DNA of 64,000 nucleotides, from contig NZ_JAJAUZ010000026.1 in assembly GCF_020532645.1 (NCBI RefSeq), forward strand, positions 1-64,000, given 5' to 3'. This DNA is from Streptomyces bambusae (GTDB lineage: Bacteria > Actinomycetota > Actinomycetes > Streptomycetales > Streptomycetaceae). The position numbers and the translations under genes were made by a program. Below are positions 25,875 to 34,425 of the stretch, piece by piece (position 1 is the stretch's first letter; every line of letters begins with the position of its first letter). The notes under the pieces are model-generated. The model did not search any database. It saw only the letters and a program-made list of their open reading frames with translations, and had not been told where the DNA came from.

Positions 25875-25904
25875 TTGCCGGACCGACCGGCCCGTTGGTA
25901 GCGT
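25875..25904 (+). promoter_or_regulatory. possible promoter of oxygenase/rSAM operon
   Basis: TTGCCG (25875-25880) and TAGCGT (25899-25904) with an 18-nt spacer resemble the main vegetative Streptomyces promoter. The transcript would start near 25911, about 30 nt before GTG 25941. Confidence 0.35.
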
Positions 25905-25940
25905 CACGCTGCCAGGCACATCGGTGAACCGGGGGGATCC

Positions 25941-26933
25941 GTGACGCTCTGCGAACTCGACATCGACTACGCCTTCTCGGATGCGGAACGGGCCGCATTC
26001 CAGCAGTCGCTGCAGGACGTGACCCTCAGTCCGTTCAGGTTCTACGAGGCTTTCCGACGCCAGGTACGCTCGGTCGTCGACAAGGGCGGCGTGCCGGAGC
26101 GCTTCGTGGAGTTCTGCCGCTCCCTCGCCGCGCTGGACCGTGCCGAGCATCCCGTCGTCATGGTGCGCAACACGCCGTTCGACGAGGGCGTCCCGGTTTT
26201 CGATGCCGATGATCCGGTGGCCTCCAAGTACCTACTGAAGACCTCCTTCACAGCCGAGTCGTTCATGGAGTCCTTCGCCTATCTGTGCAGGCTCACCGGG
26301 ATAGGCAATCTCGACATCGCCCAGGGCGACGTCTACAACGACATCTACCCCAGGCGTTCGAGCTGGCAGACACAGTCCTCCAAGGGGCTGCTCGCCCAGC
26401 CGTTCCACAAGGACCTGGGGAACCAGCCCGTGGTGCCGGACCGCATCCACATGCTCGCGATGCGCAGTGACGAACGGAACCAGGTCTACACGGCCTTCGC
26501 GCGCAACGTGGACATCCTGCGGCAACTGTCCGCCTCGGAAAAGGCATTGCTCCGGGAGCCTTTGTTCCACACCCCGTCGGACCCGGCGACCACCCATGCG
26601 GACTTCCTGCCGGAGACGGCTCACGCGGTGCTGACAGGATCCTGCGAACTGCGTTTCATCGAGGGGCGGACCCGCGGGAACTCGGCCGGGGCGGAGGAGT
26701 TGGCAAGGAAGATGGACGCCCTCCCGCACACACACAAGAGGCGCGTCTTCCTGCGCCCCGGCGACTTCATCGCGCTGAGCAACAACCTCGCCCTGCACGC
26801 CCGGGAGGTGCACGCACTGGGTGACGAGGTGGCGCTGCGCTCTCGCTGGATCATCAAGTCCGCCGTGGTGGAAGACACAGGGAGTCTCGGGGAGCACAGG
26901 GTGGCTCAGACCGACTACCTCGTGGCCGGCTGA
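25941..26933 (+). CDS. Fe(II)/2-oxoglutarate oxygenase, TauD/clavaminate-synthase-like
   Basis: A 330-residue enzyme starting at GTG 25941 with GGGGGAT upstream. The iron triad is visible: His156-x-Asp158 in LLAQPFHKDLGNQP and the distal His286 in LSNNLALHAREVH. An Arg for 2-oxoglutarate lies in ALRSRWIIK (Arg302). RPGDFIALSNN matches the TauD/clavaminate synthase fold. It would hydroxylate, desaturate or cyclise a substrate using O2 and 2-oxoglutarate. Its stop overlaps the radical SAM start by one base, so the two are co-translated and probably act on the same peptide or product. Confidence 0.85.
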   Translation: MTLCELDIDYAFSDAERAAFQQSLQDVTLSPFRFYEAFRRQVRSVVDKGGVPERFVEFCRSLAALDRAEHPVVMVRNTPFDEGVPVFDADDPVASKYLLKTSFTAESFMESFAYLCRLTGIGNLDIAQGDVYNDIYPRRSSWQTQSSKGLLAQPFHKDLGNQPVVPDRIHMLAMRSDERNQVYTAFARNVDILRQLSASEKALLREPLFHTPSDPATTHADFLPETAHAVLTGSCELRFIEGRTRGNSAGAEELARKMDALPHTHKRRVFLRPGDFIALSNNLALHAREVHALGDEVALRSRWIIKSAVVEDTGSLGEHRVAQTDYLVAG

Positions 26934-28807
26934 TGCGGGTGGACGAGACGGCCAAGCCGCTCAGGGTGGCCCTGGTGAACATGCCCTGGGCCCGCATCGA
27001 CGCCCCCTCCATCCAGTGCGGCCTGCTCAAGGCCCTCGCCGTCCGGGAGGGGCACCACTGCGAGGTCCACTACCTCAACATCGAGCTGGCCGTGCTGCTG
27101 GGACCCGAGCTGTACGAGGGCATTTCCGACATGCGCTCGGAGCGGTTGCACATGCTCGGGGAGTGGCTGTTCGCGTACGCCGCCTTCGGCGAAGTGGTTC
27201 CGGAACAGGAGTACTTCGAGGAGCACCCGGAGCTGGAAGCGCTGTGGCGCGAGCTCACCGGGCGCGGGCTGGATCACCTCGTGGAGCTGCGCCGAGCGGT
27301 GCTTCCCGCATGGCTGGACAAGGCTCTGGGCGAGGTCGACTGGGGCGGCTACGACCTCGTCGGGTTCACGTCGACCTTCCTGCAGAACACTGCGTCGCTG
27401 GCGGCCGGCCGGCTCCTGAAGGAACGATTCCCCAACGTTTCACTGGTATACGGCGGGGCGAACTTCGACAGCGAGATGGGGCCCGAGTACGCCCGCGGCC
27501 TGCCCTGGCTGGACCACGTCGTGTCGGGTGAGGCTGATGAAGCCTTCCCGGCGCTGCTGCGGCAGATGGCCGGCGGGCCCGCCGGCGCCGCCCCCGGCGC
27601 GGAGGTCGCCGGTGCCAGGATGCTGCTGGACCAGGTGGGGCCGGCGCGGCCGCTGCGTGCGCTCGACGGTCTGCCCGTCCCGGACTACCGCGAGTACTTC
27701 AACGCCCTGGAACGGCACGGCAGACGGGCCCTGCTGGGCGACCGTCCGGTGCGGCTCCCCGTCGAGTTCTCGCGCGGCTGCTGGTGGGGGGCCAAGCACC
27801 ACTGCACCTTCTGCGGCCTGAACTCCGCGGGTATGGCGTTCCGTTCGAAGAGCGGCGAGCGCGCCATGGACGAATTGACCGAGCTGCTCACCGCATATCC
27901 GACCGTGCACGTGGACGCGGTCGACAACATTCTGGACATGACCTACCTGACGTCCCTGTGTGAGGAACTCGGAAACCGCCACTGGGATGTGAACCTGTTC
28001 TTCGAGGTGAAGGCCAATCTGACCCGGGGGCAGCTCAAATCGATGCGGAATGCGGGCATCCTCCGCATTCAGCCGGGCATCGAGAGCCTGAACACCCGTA
28101 TTCTCGGGCTCATGCGCAAGGGCGCGACCAAGTCCATCAACGTGCGCCTGCTCAAGTGGGCCCGCTATTTCGGCCAGACCGTCCAGTGGAACGTGCTGAC
28201 GGGAATACCGGGCGAGAGTGATGCGGACTACGAGGAGCAGGTGGCGCTCATCCCGCTGCTGCACCATCTGGAGCCTCCTTCCGGCTCGGCCCGCATCTGG
28301 TTGGAGCGGTTCAGTCCGTACTTCACCGACCCGTCGTTCCGGCTCTCCCACATCCGCCCGGGAAGCAGTTACCGGCACATCTATCCAAGCCATCTGGACC
28401 ATGCGAAGATCGCCTACTTCTTCGACTACGGCGTGACCGACGTGGCCTCCGAGCGGGCGGTCGACGCCTTGTCCGCGGCCGTCCTCGAGTGGCAGCGCCG
28501 CTGGGCGGAGCCCACCCGGCCGACCCTGCTCTACCAACGCCTCCCCCACCACCTGACCCTGATCGACCGGCGCACCGAGCGCGCACGGAAGGCCGTGCTG
28601 GAGGGGTGGCAGGCACACGCGTACGAGGCATGCGGCGACGCGGCGAGAAGCGTGCAGGGGGTGCGCACCGACCTCGAGCGGCTGGGTCACCGCCTCGCCA
28701 CGGCCGAGGTCGCGGCATTTCTCGAACGCTGCTGCCGCTCCCGCGTGATGATCGAGGACGAGGGCAGGTATCTGGCCTTGGCCCTTCCGGAGAATCCGGA
28801 TTGGTAA
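26933..28807 (+). CDS. B12-type radical SAM RiPP maturase (C-methyltransferase family)
   Basis: A 624-residue enzyme. Residues ~1-215 form a cobalamin-binding Rossmann-like domain (VALVNMPWARIDAPSIQCGL, GYDLVGFTSTFLQN, SLVYGGANF). The radical SAM core follows: EFSRGCWWGAKHHCTFCGLN gives Cys283-x7-Cys291-x2-Cys294 for the 4Fe-4S cluster, then MAFRSKSGERAMDEL, IQPGIESLNTRILGLMRKG and WNVLTGIPGE. The GCWWGxxxxCxFC signature and length are those of the RiPP-maturation radical SAM family (rSAM protein 1 type), whose members methylate unactivated carbons. It is followed 55 bases later by the 31-codon peptide ORF. Confidence 0.85.
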   Translation: MRVDETAKPLRVALVNMPWARIDAPSIQCGLLKALAVREGHHCEVHYLNIELAVLLGPELYEGISDMRSERLHMLGEWLFAYAAFGEVVPEQEYFEEHPELEALWRELTGRGLDHLVELRRAVLPAWLDKALGEVDWGGYDLVGFTSTFLQNTASLAAGRLLKERFPNVSLVYGGANFDSEMGPEYARGLPWLDHVVSGEADEAFPALLRQMAGGPAGAAPGAEVAGARMLLDQVGPARPLRALDGLPVPDYREYFNALERHGRRALLGDRPVRLPVEFSRGCWWGAKHHCTFCGLNSAGMAFRSKSGERAMDELTELLTAYPTVHVDAVDNILDMTYLTSLCEELGNRHWDVNLFFEVKANLTRGQLKSMRNAGILRIQPGIESLNTRILGLMRKGATKSINVRLLKWARYFGQTVQWNVLTGIPGESDADYEEQVALIPLLHHLEPPSGSARIWLERFSPYFTDPSFRLSHIRPGSSYRHIYPSHLDHAKIAYFFDYGVTDVASERAVDALSAAVLEWQRRWAEPTRPTLLYQRLPHHLTLIDRRTERARKAVLEGWQAHAYEACGDAARSVQGVRTDLERLGHRLATAEVAAFLERCCRSRVMIEDEGRYLALALPENPDW

Positions 28808-28862
28808 TAGCCTGCCTGGAAGCAGTTGGTATGCACATGCCATAACGACGGGAGAAGACGCA

Positions 28863-28958
28863 ATGTGGTGCAGCACTCTCCAGCCGAAGGTCGAAAAGCC
28901 GGCTGTCGCCAAGCAGGAGACCGCTGAGACGGAGAAGACCGGCGCCTCGTCGCGCTGA
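28863..28958 (+). CDS. candidate RiPP precursor peptide 1 (31 aa)
   Basis: A very short ORF with a clear ribosome site (GGGAG, 8 bases before ATG). It encodes 31 residues beginning MWCSTLQPKVEKP, with a Lys/Glu/Thr-rich remainder ending GASSR. The N-terminal end holds the only Cys and Trp; the rest is charged and low in complexity, like a recognition segment. It lies between the radical SAM gene and a 17-bp hairpin followed by a nucleotidyltransferase gene. If it is a precursor, the core would be N-terminal with a follower-like tail, which is unusual. No known precursor family recognised. Confidence 0.6.
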   Translation: MWCSTLQPKVEKPAVAKQETAETEKTGASSR

Positions 28959-28968
28959 CCGCTCCGCC

Positions 28969-29004
28969 GTCCGCCATACCGGAGCCTGCTCCGGTATGGC
29001 GGAC
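28969..29004 (+). terminator. 17-bp hairpin after peptide 1
   Basis: Arms 28969-28985 and 28988-29004 are perfectly complementary with a 2-nt centre. It begins 10 bases after the peptide stop codon. Lacking a T-tract, it could be a terminator that lets partial readthrough into the downstream genes, or a 3' stabiliser giving excess peptide mRNA. Confidence 0.65.
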
Positions 29005-29055
29005 CTCGACATTCCGCCGCCGGACAGCGGCGGCACCGCAGAGCGGGGGGCTCCC

Positions 29056-30168
29056 ATGACCACGGCACGGCTCATCGACCAACTGACCCTCCCGCTGCTG
29101 CGCGGACTCCTCGGCCTCGACGACGATGCCCCCCCGTACGTGCTCACCGAAGCGGCGGCAGCCGTCCGGAGCACCGTTCCCCAGCTGGTGTTGTCCGCGG
29201 CCCAGCGGTGCGGTGAGGAGCTGGGCTCCGGCAGCCGCGACACCCTGGCGAGAGCGAGACAGCGTGCCGCAGCGTACGAAGAGATCCTGCGCCGCGTCGT
29301 CAAGGCGGTTCCGGGAGCTCGCGTCGTCAAGGGCGCTTCGCTGGCCCGGCACTACCCGGACTCGCTGCTCCGCCCCGTCGGCGACATGGACCTCATGGTG
29401 GCGACGGAGCAGCAGGTCTGGGAGGCTGCCGCAGCCGTCCTCGACTCCTGCCCGGTGCAGGACACCGCCGTCGTCCTGCACGGCAGCCGGCGACCGCTGC
29501 CCTTCGTCACCCTGACCTGGCCCGGCACCGACCGGTGGCTGGACAAGCCGATGAAGGCCGAGATCGTCTGCACTCCCCTGACGGGCAACGCGGGAGCCGT
29601 CGGTGTGCGGCCGCTGGCGGCGCCGCGCGACAGCTGCCTGCCGGACCTCCTCTCCGTCTGCGAGGAGCGGTTCCAGCGCCGGTTCAACGCCAAGGACATC
29701 GCAGACGTGCTGGTCCTCGCCGACACGGGGCTGCCTCCTGCCGCCCGAATCGTCGACACGGCCGCCGCCCACCAGCTCGCGCCCGAACTCCACGAGCTCC
29801 TGTCGTACGCCGCCGCGCATTGCGACATCGGCCCGTTCGCCGCCGTCGTGGACCTGCTCGGGGAGCGCGCAGCGGCCGAGCGGAGCCGCCGTGAGGCCTG
29901 GCGCAGGCCGCGGACCCTGCAGAGCCTGGACCACCCGGTGTGGCGCGCGCTGGCCTACGGTGTTCCCGTTCCCAGCATCCCGCTCAGACGGGCGGCCCGC
30001 CCGGACGCTCGGATCCCCGTACGGTACGAGCCGCTGGGCGCGCACCTGCTCCACCACACCCCGATCGGCGACTTCCTGCTCACCGTCGAGCAGACGGTCA
30101 GCCGCGATGACTACGATCGAGCCGTCAGGCGCTCGGAGGCACAGGGGGAGGCGGAGCCCACCGGATGA
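29056..30168 (+). CDS. nucleotidyltransferase-fold protein
   Basis: A 370-residue protein from ATG 29056. The central part matches uncharacterised nucleotidyltransferases of the NTP_transf_5 type: VVKGASLARHYPDSLLRPVG is followed by DMDLMV with the metal-binding Asp-x-Asp. Residues ~140-230 continue the palm fold (TDRWLDKPMKAEIVC). The C-terminal ~150 residues are helical and unassigned. It could add a nucleotide to a peptide or small molecule. Its last codons overlap the next start (ATGA). A second, different nucleotidyltransferase lies on the opposite strand of the locus at 33215. Confidence 0.7.
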   Translation: MTTARLIDQLTLPLLRGLLGLDDDAPPYVLTEAAAAVRSTVPQLVLSAAQRCGEELGSGSRDTLARARQRAAAYEEILRRVVKAVPGARVVKGASLARHYPDSLLRPVGDMDLMVATEQQVWEAAAAVLDSCPVQDTAVVLHGSRRPLPFVTLTWPGTDRWLDKPMKAEIVCTPLTGNAGAVGVRPLAAPRDSCLPDLLSVCEERFQRRFNAKDIADVLVLADTGLPPAARIVDTAAAHQLAPELHELLSYAAAHCDIGPFAAVVDLLGERAAAERSRREAWRRPRTLQSLDHPVWRALAYGVPVPSIPLRRAARPDARIPVRYEPLGAHLLHHTPIGDFLLTVEQTVSRDDYDRAVRRSEAQGEAEPTG

Positions 30169-31007
30169 CCTCCGTCCGTGTCATGACCTGGAACCTGTGG
30201 TGGCGCTTCGGCGACTGGCAGGAGCGGCGCAAGGCCATCCTCGGCATTCTGGAGGAGACCGACCCGGACGTGTGCGGACTGCAGGAGGTCTGGCAGGACC
30301 GCGATGAGAACCTCGCCGGATGGCTGGCCGCCGAGCTGGGCCTGCACTGGGCCTGGGGCCCGGCACGCAACCAGCATCACTGGCAGGCCCGCATCGGCGA
30401 CCCGGACGTACAGCAGGGCACGGCCATCCTCAGCCGGTGGCCGCTGACCGGGGTGCGCACGACCATCCTGTCCGAGGTGCACGGCCGCACGGCGCTCGGC
30501 GCCGTCGTGCAGACGCCCACGGGCGGGCTGCCGTTCCTGACCGGACACCTGTCATCGCGCGGCCCCGACACCTTCCGGCGCGACCAGGCCCTGCGTCTGA
30601 GCCGGATGGCGGTGGGAATGCCGGACGCCGTGCACCCACCCGTCGTGACCGGGGACTTCAATGCCGCCCCCGGTTCCCCCGTGCTGGAGCCGCTCACGGA
30701 CACCTTCTGCGATGCGTGGGCCGAGGCGAACCCCGGCGATCCCGGCGGGACCTGGCTCGGCGGCACTGCGGACACCGCCCTCCGGCCGGACGCCGGGGCG
30801 GCGGGACCGGCGCGCATCGACCACATCCTCGTGTGCCGGGAACGCGGCACGGCCAAGCGCGTGGTGTCGGCCCGCCTGGCGGCGCTCCGTCCCGTCGCAG
30901 GGATCCGGGCCTCCGACCATGCGGCGGTCGTCGCCGACCTCGTCGACCGTCGGCTGCCGGCCGGCCACAGGGCTGTGGTCAGCGGGCCCGGACCGTCACG
31001 GACGTGA
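30165..31007 (+). CDS. endonuclease/exonuclease/phosphatase-fold hydrolase
   Basis: A 280-residue soluble enzyme with the EEP signature residues in order: Asn in MTWNLWWRFG, Glu in GLQEVWQD, Asp-x-Asn in VTGDFNAAPGSPV, and the final Asp-His in RASDHAAVVADL. EEP enzymes cut phosphodiesters or phosphomonoesters. Next to two nucleotidyltransferases it may remove or process a nucleotidyl or phosphoryl group (inference). Its start overlaps the previous stop and its tail overlaps the convergent cyclophilin-fusion gene by 29 bases. Confidence 0.85.
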   Translation: MTSVRVMTWNLWWRFGDWQERRKAILGILEETDPDVCGLQEVWQDRDENLAGWLAAELGLHWAWGPARNQHHWQARIGDPDVQQGTAILSRWPLTGVRTTILSEVHGRTALGAVVQTPTGGLPFLTGHLSSRGPDTFRRDQALRLSRMAVGMPDAVHPPVVTGDFNAAPGSPVLEPLTDTFCDAWAEANPGDPGGTWLGGTADTALRPDAGAAGPARIDHILVCRERGTAKRVVSARLAALRPVAGIRASDHAAVVADLVDRRLPAGHRAVVSGPGPSRT

Positions 31008-33210
31008 CCACCGGGTCGGTCCCTGCGTGGGCGATGCGCAGGATCACGGCGCGGGAAACCTCGTCGGCCACCTCGCCGAACTGGGTGAAGCGGCCGTCCA
31101 GGTGCCGTGCCGGGGCGAGGGTCACGAAGAACTGGGATCCGGCGCTCCCCGTCCCGAGGTTAGCCATTGCCAGCAGGTAGGGCCGGTCGAAGGCGAGCCT
31201 GCCGGGGGCCTCGTCGGGAACCCGGTACCCCGGTCCGCCGTGTCCGGTGCCCGTCCGGTCCCCGCCCTGGACCAGGAACCCCGGAATCCGGCGGAAGAAG
31301 GCCGTGCCGTCGAAGAACCCGCCTGTGCCCTCCTGCTGGGTACGGGGGTCCTTCCAGGTCCGGGTGCCCCGGGCGAGCCTGACGAAGTTGTCCACCGAAT
31401 AGGGTGCGATCTGCGGCCACAGCTCCAGCGTCACGTCCCCCTCGGACGTGTGCAGGACGGCCGTGGCCGTCTCGTAGCGGTCCAGCGACAGCGTGATCGG
31501 TTTACGCAGGGTGCGGTCACGCACCCGAAGCGCCCGCTGCGCGGGCCCGTCAGGCAGCGTACCGGCCGGCGAAAGGGCCTCTGCGGGTGCGGAGTTCCCG
31601 CACCCGAGGGTGCCGGGGGCAGCAGTCTGGAGCGTGGCTTCCGTCCAGGACAAGTGGTCCGATTCCGCCACCGGCACCTGCCGTTCGGCGCCCACGCCGG
31701 TCCAGTCCGGGTCGTGCCCCCGGCACCGCTCGGCACGGTGGGCGTACCACAGGGTGCGGACCTCCTCGGAGGCATGACCGATGAGTGTCTCCTCGTCGCC
31801 GGAGGCCTGGGCGTCCAGTACCCGCGGCATGTCCTCGGTCTCGAGGTACTTGTCGAACAGCGACCCGTTGTTGTGCTGCATCGTGAAGCACTGGTCGACG
31901 AAGACGGTCTCCGACACCTCGTGCTCCACGTACCGCCGCAGCAGTTCCGCCACCGGCGCCCACAGCGCTCCGCCGTACTCCGTCCCGGGCCCGGCGAACG
32001 CTTCGGCAGCCAGCGCAAGCGCAGGTGCCTGGCCCATCCGGCCACGGGTCCGGGCCCACGCGACCTGGCTCGACTGCTCGGTCACCTCGTGGAGGAACCC
32101 TGCCAGCGGTTCGGGAAGGGCGTCGCTCACCGCGCGCTCATAGTGGCCGAGCTCCACGCCGATGATCATGTCCAGCTGGCGCGCGAAGTACAGGGCGAGC
32201 CGGGGCACCCAGCGCGCGAACCTGGTCCGTGCACCCCGGTGGCCGTCGGCAGCAATCGCTTCGAGGGCATAGAAGTCCGCCGCGAGCGAAGCGGCGTCGA
32301 CGTGGTCGACGTACCACTGCGGATCCCGGGCCGACATCTCCTCCGCCATGGCCGCGAGCGCCTGCTGCCGTCCGACGACCCCCGACAGGTAGGCTCCCCA
32401 GCGCCGTTCGACCACGGAGTACATCCGGGGGTAGCGCCACGCAGACCCCAGCACATCCACGCACGGCCGGTGGTCGGGATCGCTCCGGCCGACAAGACGG
32501 CCCGCCGTGAACTCGACCATGACCTTGGCGAGCAGGGCACGCATGCGCCGGTGGTACGGCGTGCTGCCCGGCAGCGTCCGGGCCAGCTCTGCCGGTATCC
32601 TCCGCGGGCCCGGCAGCACCGCCAGCATGAACCAGCTCACCAGAGTGAGCGTGCAGTCCGCCAGGGTGGACCCGTTGAACCTGCGGCAGTCCACGTAGGC
32701 GGAAACGGGCCTGCCGTCTGCCATGAGGAAGCCGGCGCCGGGTGAGTACGGGGCGAAGGGGACGAGTCGCACCGGCAGGGAGAGCGGCACGTCGGGCACT
32801 CCCAGAGCCTCACGCAGGGGAGCTTCCGTGCGGTCGAGGTCGAGCAGTTCCTCCAGTTCCACGGCGGCCGCCTCCCGCCTGCCCTGCCACTGCGCGAGGG
32901 CGGGCTGGAGTTCGGGCGCCGCGGCATGCAGGGCCTCGCCGATCAGCCGTGCGCCCGGGCGCAGTTCCTCGCTCGGAGCCAGGGCCGGCAGCTCCAGCGG
33001 GTCGGCGGCCTGCGCCAGCCAGGCGGGGAGCTCGTCGAGTCCATGGGCCTGCCAGGAGCGGACGCCTTCCAGGAATCCTGCGATTTCGGGGACGGGTGGG
33101 CTCGCGACGAGGCTCGTCTCCCAGGGGAACCGGCCGCGGAGTTCGCGGTTGAGTGCCAGGAACAGGTCCAGCGCACCACCGGTCTCGAAGCCGAGTTTGA
33201 TGTGGGCCAC
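30979..33210 (-). CDS. cyclophilin domain fused to large unknown domain
   Basis: A 743-residue protein. Residues ~575-743 are a cyclophilin-type peptidyl-prolyl isomerase: GDVTLELWPQIAPYSVDNFV, FFRRIPGFLVQGGD, LLAMANLGTGSAGSQFFVTL, HLDGRFTQFGEV. The first ~560 residues match nothing I recognise. They are helical, with SAYVDCRRFNGSTLADC, GRSDPDHRPCVDVLGSAWRY and FTMQHNNGSLFDKY as notable stretches. No signal peptide is seen, so it should be cytoplasmic. It starts 4 bases after the nucleotidyltransferase stop. It may be a modifying enzyme with a built-in proline isomerase acting on the locus peptide. Confidence 0.7.
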   Translation of the reverse strand: MAHIKLGFETGGALDLFLALNRELRGRFPWETSLVASPPVPEIAGFLEGVRSWQAHGLDELPAWLAQAADPLELPALAPSEELRPGARLIGEALHAAAPELQPALAQWQGRREAAAVELEELLDLDRTEAPLREALGVPDVPLSLPVRLVPFAPYSPGAGFLMADGRPVSAYVDCRRFNGSTLADCTLTLVSWFMLAVLPGPRRIPAELARTLPGSTPYHRRMRALLAKVMVEFTAGRLVGRSDPDHRPCVDVLGSAWRYPRMYSVVERRWGAYLSGVVGRQQALAAMAEEMSARDPQWYVDHVDAASLAADFYALEAIAADGHRGARTRFARWVPRLALYFARQLDMIIGVELGHYERAVSDALPEPLAGFLHEVTEQSSQVAWARTRGRMGQAPALALAAEAFAGPGTEYGGALWAPVAELLRRYVEHEVSETVFVDQCFTMQHNNGSLFDKYLETEDMPRVLDAQASGDEETLIGHASEEVRTLWYAHRAERCRGHDPDWTGVGAERQVPVAESDHLSWTEATLQTAAPGTLGCGNSAPAEALSPAGTLPDGPAQRALRVRDRTLRKPITLSLDRYETATAVLHTSEGDVTLELWPQIAPYSVDNFVRLARGTRTWKDPRTQQEGTGGFFDGTAFFRRIPGFLVQGGDRTGTGHGGPGYRVPDEAPGRLAFDRPYLLAMANLGTGSAGSQFFVTLAPARHLDGRFTQFGEVADEVSRAVILRIAHAGTDPVVTSVTVRAR

Positions 33211-33214
33211 GGTA

Positions 33215-34279
33215 CTATCCTCGGGTCCGGAGCAGCAGTCCTGCGTCGAGCAGTCGGGCCACGAGGGCGCGGCACCGGTCAGGGTCCAGTCGTTGGTAGG
33301 CGACGGCGCGGTGGCGCAGTCTGCCGGCGCGTTCCACCAGCTCCTCCTCGGTCACCCCGTTGCACAGCCCCCATACGAGGGCGACATCGGGCCGCATCCG
33401 CACCCGGCGGCGACCGATGACGGCGGCCGTCACGGCCTCCGTGTGAACCCTCGGAAAGCAGTCGGCGACGCGGTTCAGGGGGCCTGACGAGCTCTGCCGC
33501 CAGGGCCATTCGTCCAGGGGAACGCCCTGCCAGCCCAAGGTGGCGGCTGCGATCGAGCAGGTCTGCACGAGGCGCTCCAAGTCGTCCGGTGAGGGAACGC
33601 CGCCGCACAGCAGGTCTCCGCGCAGCAGCGTCCGGAACCACGTCAGGGGGAAGCCTTCCGGAGCGGACCGCTCCAGCTGCCTCCAGACCCACTTGGATCC
33701 CAGGTGGAACTCTCCGCACGCCGCCGCAACCGCCTTTCCGGCACCCAGGAGGGCCGTGCGACCGGCCAGCAGACAGGCATCACCGTCGCCGTCCGCGCGG
33801 AAGCCCGAGACGTCCTCCATCGCCAGGTGGACGGCGGTCAGCCAATGACGGATCATCTGGCGCCGGAACTGCGTGGCACCGGACCTCAGCCGGTCCCGGA
33901 GGGCACCCACCGTTCCGGTATCGGCCAGGAACTCCGCGCTCCACAGTCGTGCGGCGAGCTCCAGGTCCGCGCCGGCGGTGGGGACTTCCCCGGCGCTCGC
34001 GGAGAGGTCTGCTGCCAGGACCCGGTCCACGGCGGAGCAGAGCCGTTCGTACGGCACCAGGTGTGCGTCCACGCGCATGCGGCCGGCACCCAGCGTCCTG
34101 CGCTCCGCAGAGAGGCGGGGACCGATCAGATAGACGTCGATGTCACTGGCTGCATTGCCCATGCCCTCCACGAGGCTGCCGCTGAGGAACACCGCATCGG
34201 CTCCCGGTGTCTCCACGAGGCTGCGGCCGATCAGCCGCCCCGCGGCGAGCCGGGCGGCCCGGTTGTCAGGGGCTTGCAT
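33215..34279 (-). CDS. nucleotidyltransferase of pol-beta type
   Basis: A 354-residue protein from ATG 34279. The N-terminus carries the classic minimal nucleotidyltransferase motif: VFLSGSLVEGMGNAASDIDV gives the Gly-Ser loop and Asp-Ile-Asp metal ligands, and the third acid is likely in RMRVDAHLV. A helical middle (RRQMIRHWLTAVHLAMEDVS) and a long C-terminal part have no assignment; the end (VALVWGLCNGVTEEELVERA) looks like a winged helix. It follows peptide 2 and its hairpin and is coupled to the cyclophilin-fusion gene. Substrate unknown. Confidence 0.7.
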   Translation of the reverse strand: MQAPDNRAARLAAGRLIGRSLVETPGADAVFLSGSLVEGMGNAASDIDVYLIGPRLSAERRTLGAGRMRVDAHLVPYERLCSAVDRVLAADLSASAGEVPTAGADLELAARLWSAEFLADTGTVGALRDRLRSGATQFRRQMIRHWLTAVHLAMEDVSGFRADGDGDACLLAGRTALLGAGKAVAAACGEFHLGSKWVWRQLERSAPEGFPLTWFRTLLRGDLLCGGVPSPDDLERLVQTCSIAAATLGWQGVPLDEWPWRQSSSGPLNRVADCFPRVHTEAVTAAVIGRRRVRMRPDVALVWGLCNGVTEEELVERAGRLRHRAVAYQRLDPDRCRALVARLLDAGLLLRTRG

Positions 34280-34326
34280 CCACCGGCCCCTCGGCACGCG
34301 ACCGCACGGGCGCGGTCGGCACGGAA

Positions 34327-34369
34327 GGTGGCGTGTGGAGTGCGGTTGTCGGCACGCCCACACGCCACC
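34327..34369 (-). terminator. 12-bp hairpin after peptide 2
   Basis: GGTGGCGTGTGG (34327-34338) pairs perfectly with CCACACGCCACC (34358-34369) around a 19-nt loop. It lies between the 54-residue peptide gene and the nucleotidyltransferase start, the same place as the hairpin after peptide 1. Confidence 0.6.
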
Positions 34370-34425
34370 CGGTGGCGCCGTTCACGAGCCTCCTGCACGG
34401 CGGCTGCGGAATGGTGAGTACGGGG

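Noticed and set aside
28969..29004. Transposon end or recombination site
   Set aside because: The perfect hairpin has no partner sequence elsewhere in the window and sits exactly between a stop codon and the next gene, which fits a terminator or attenuator better.
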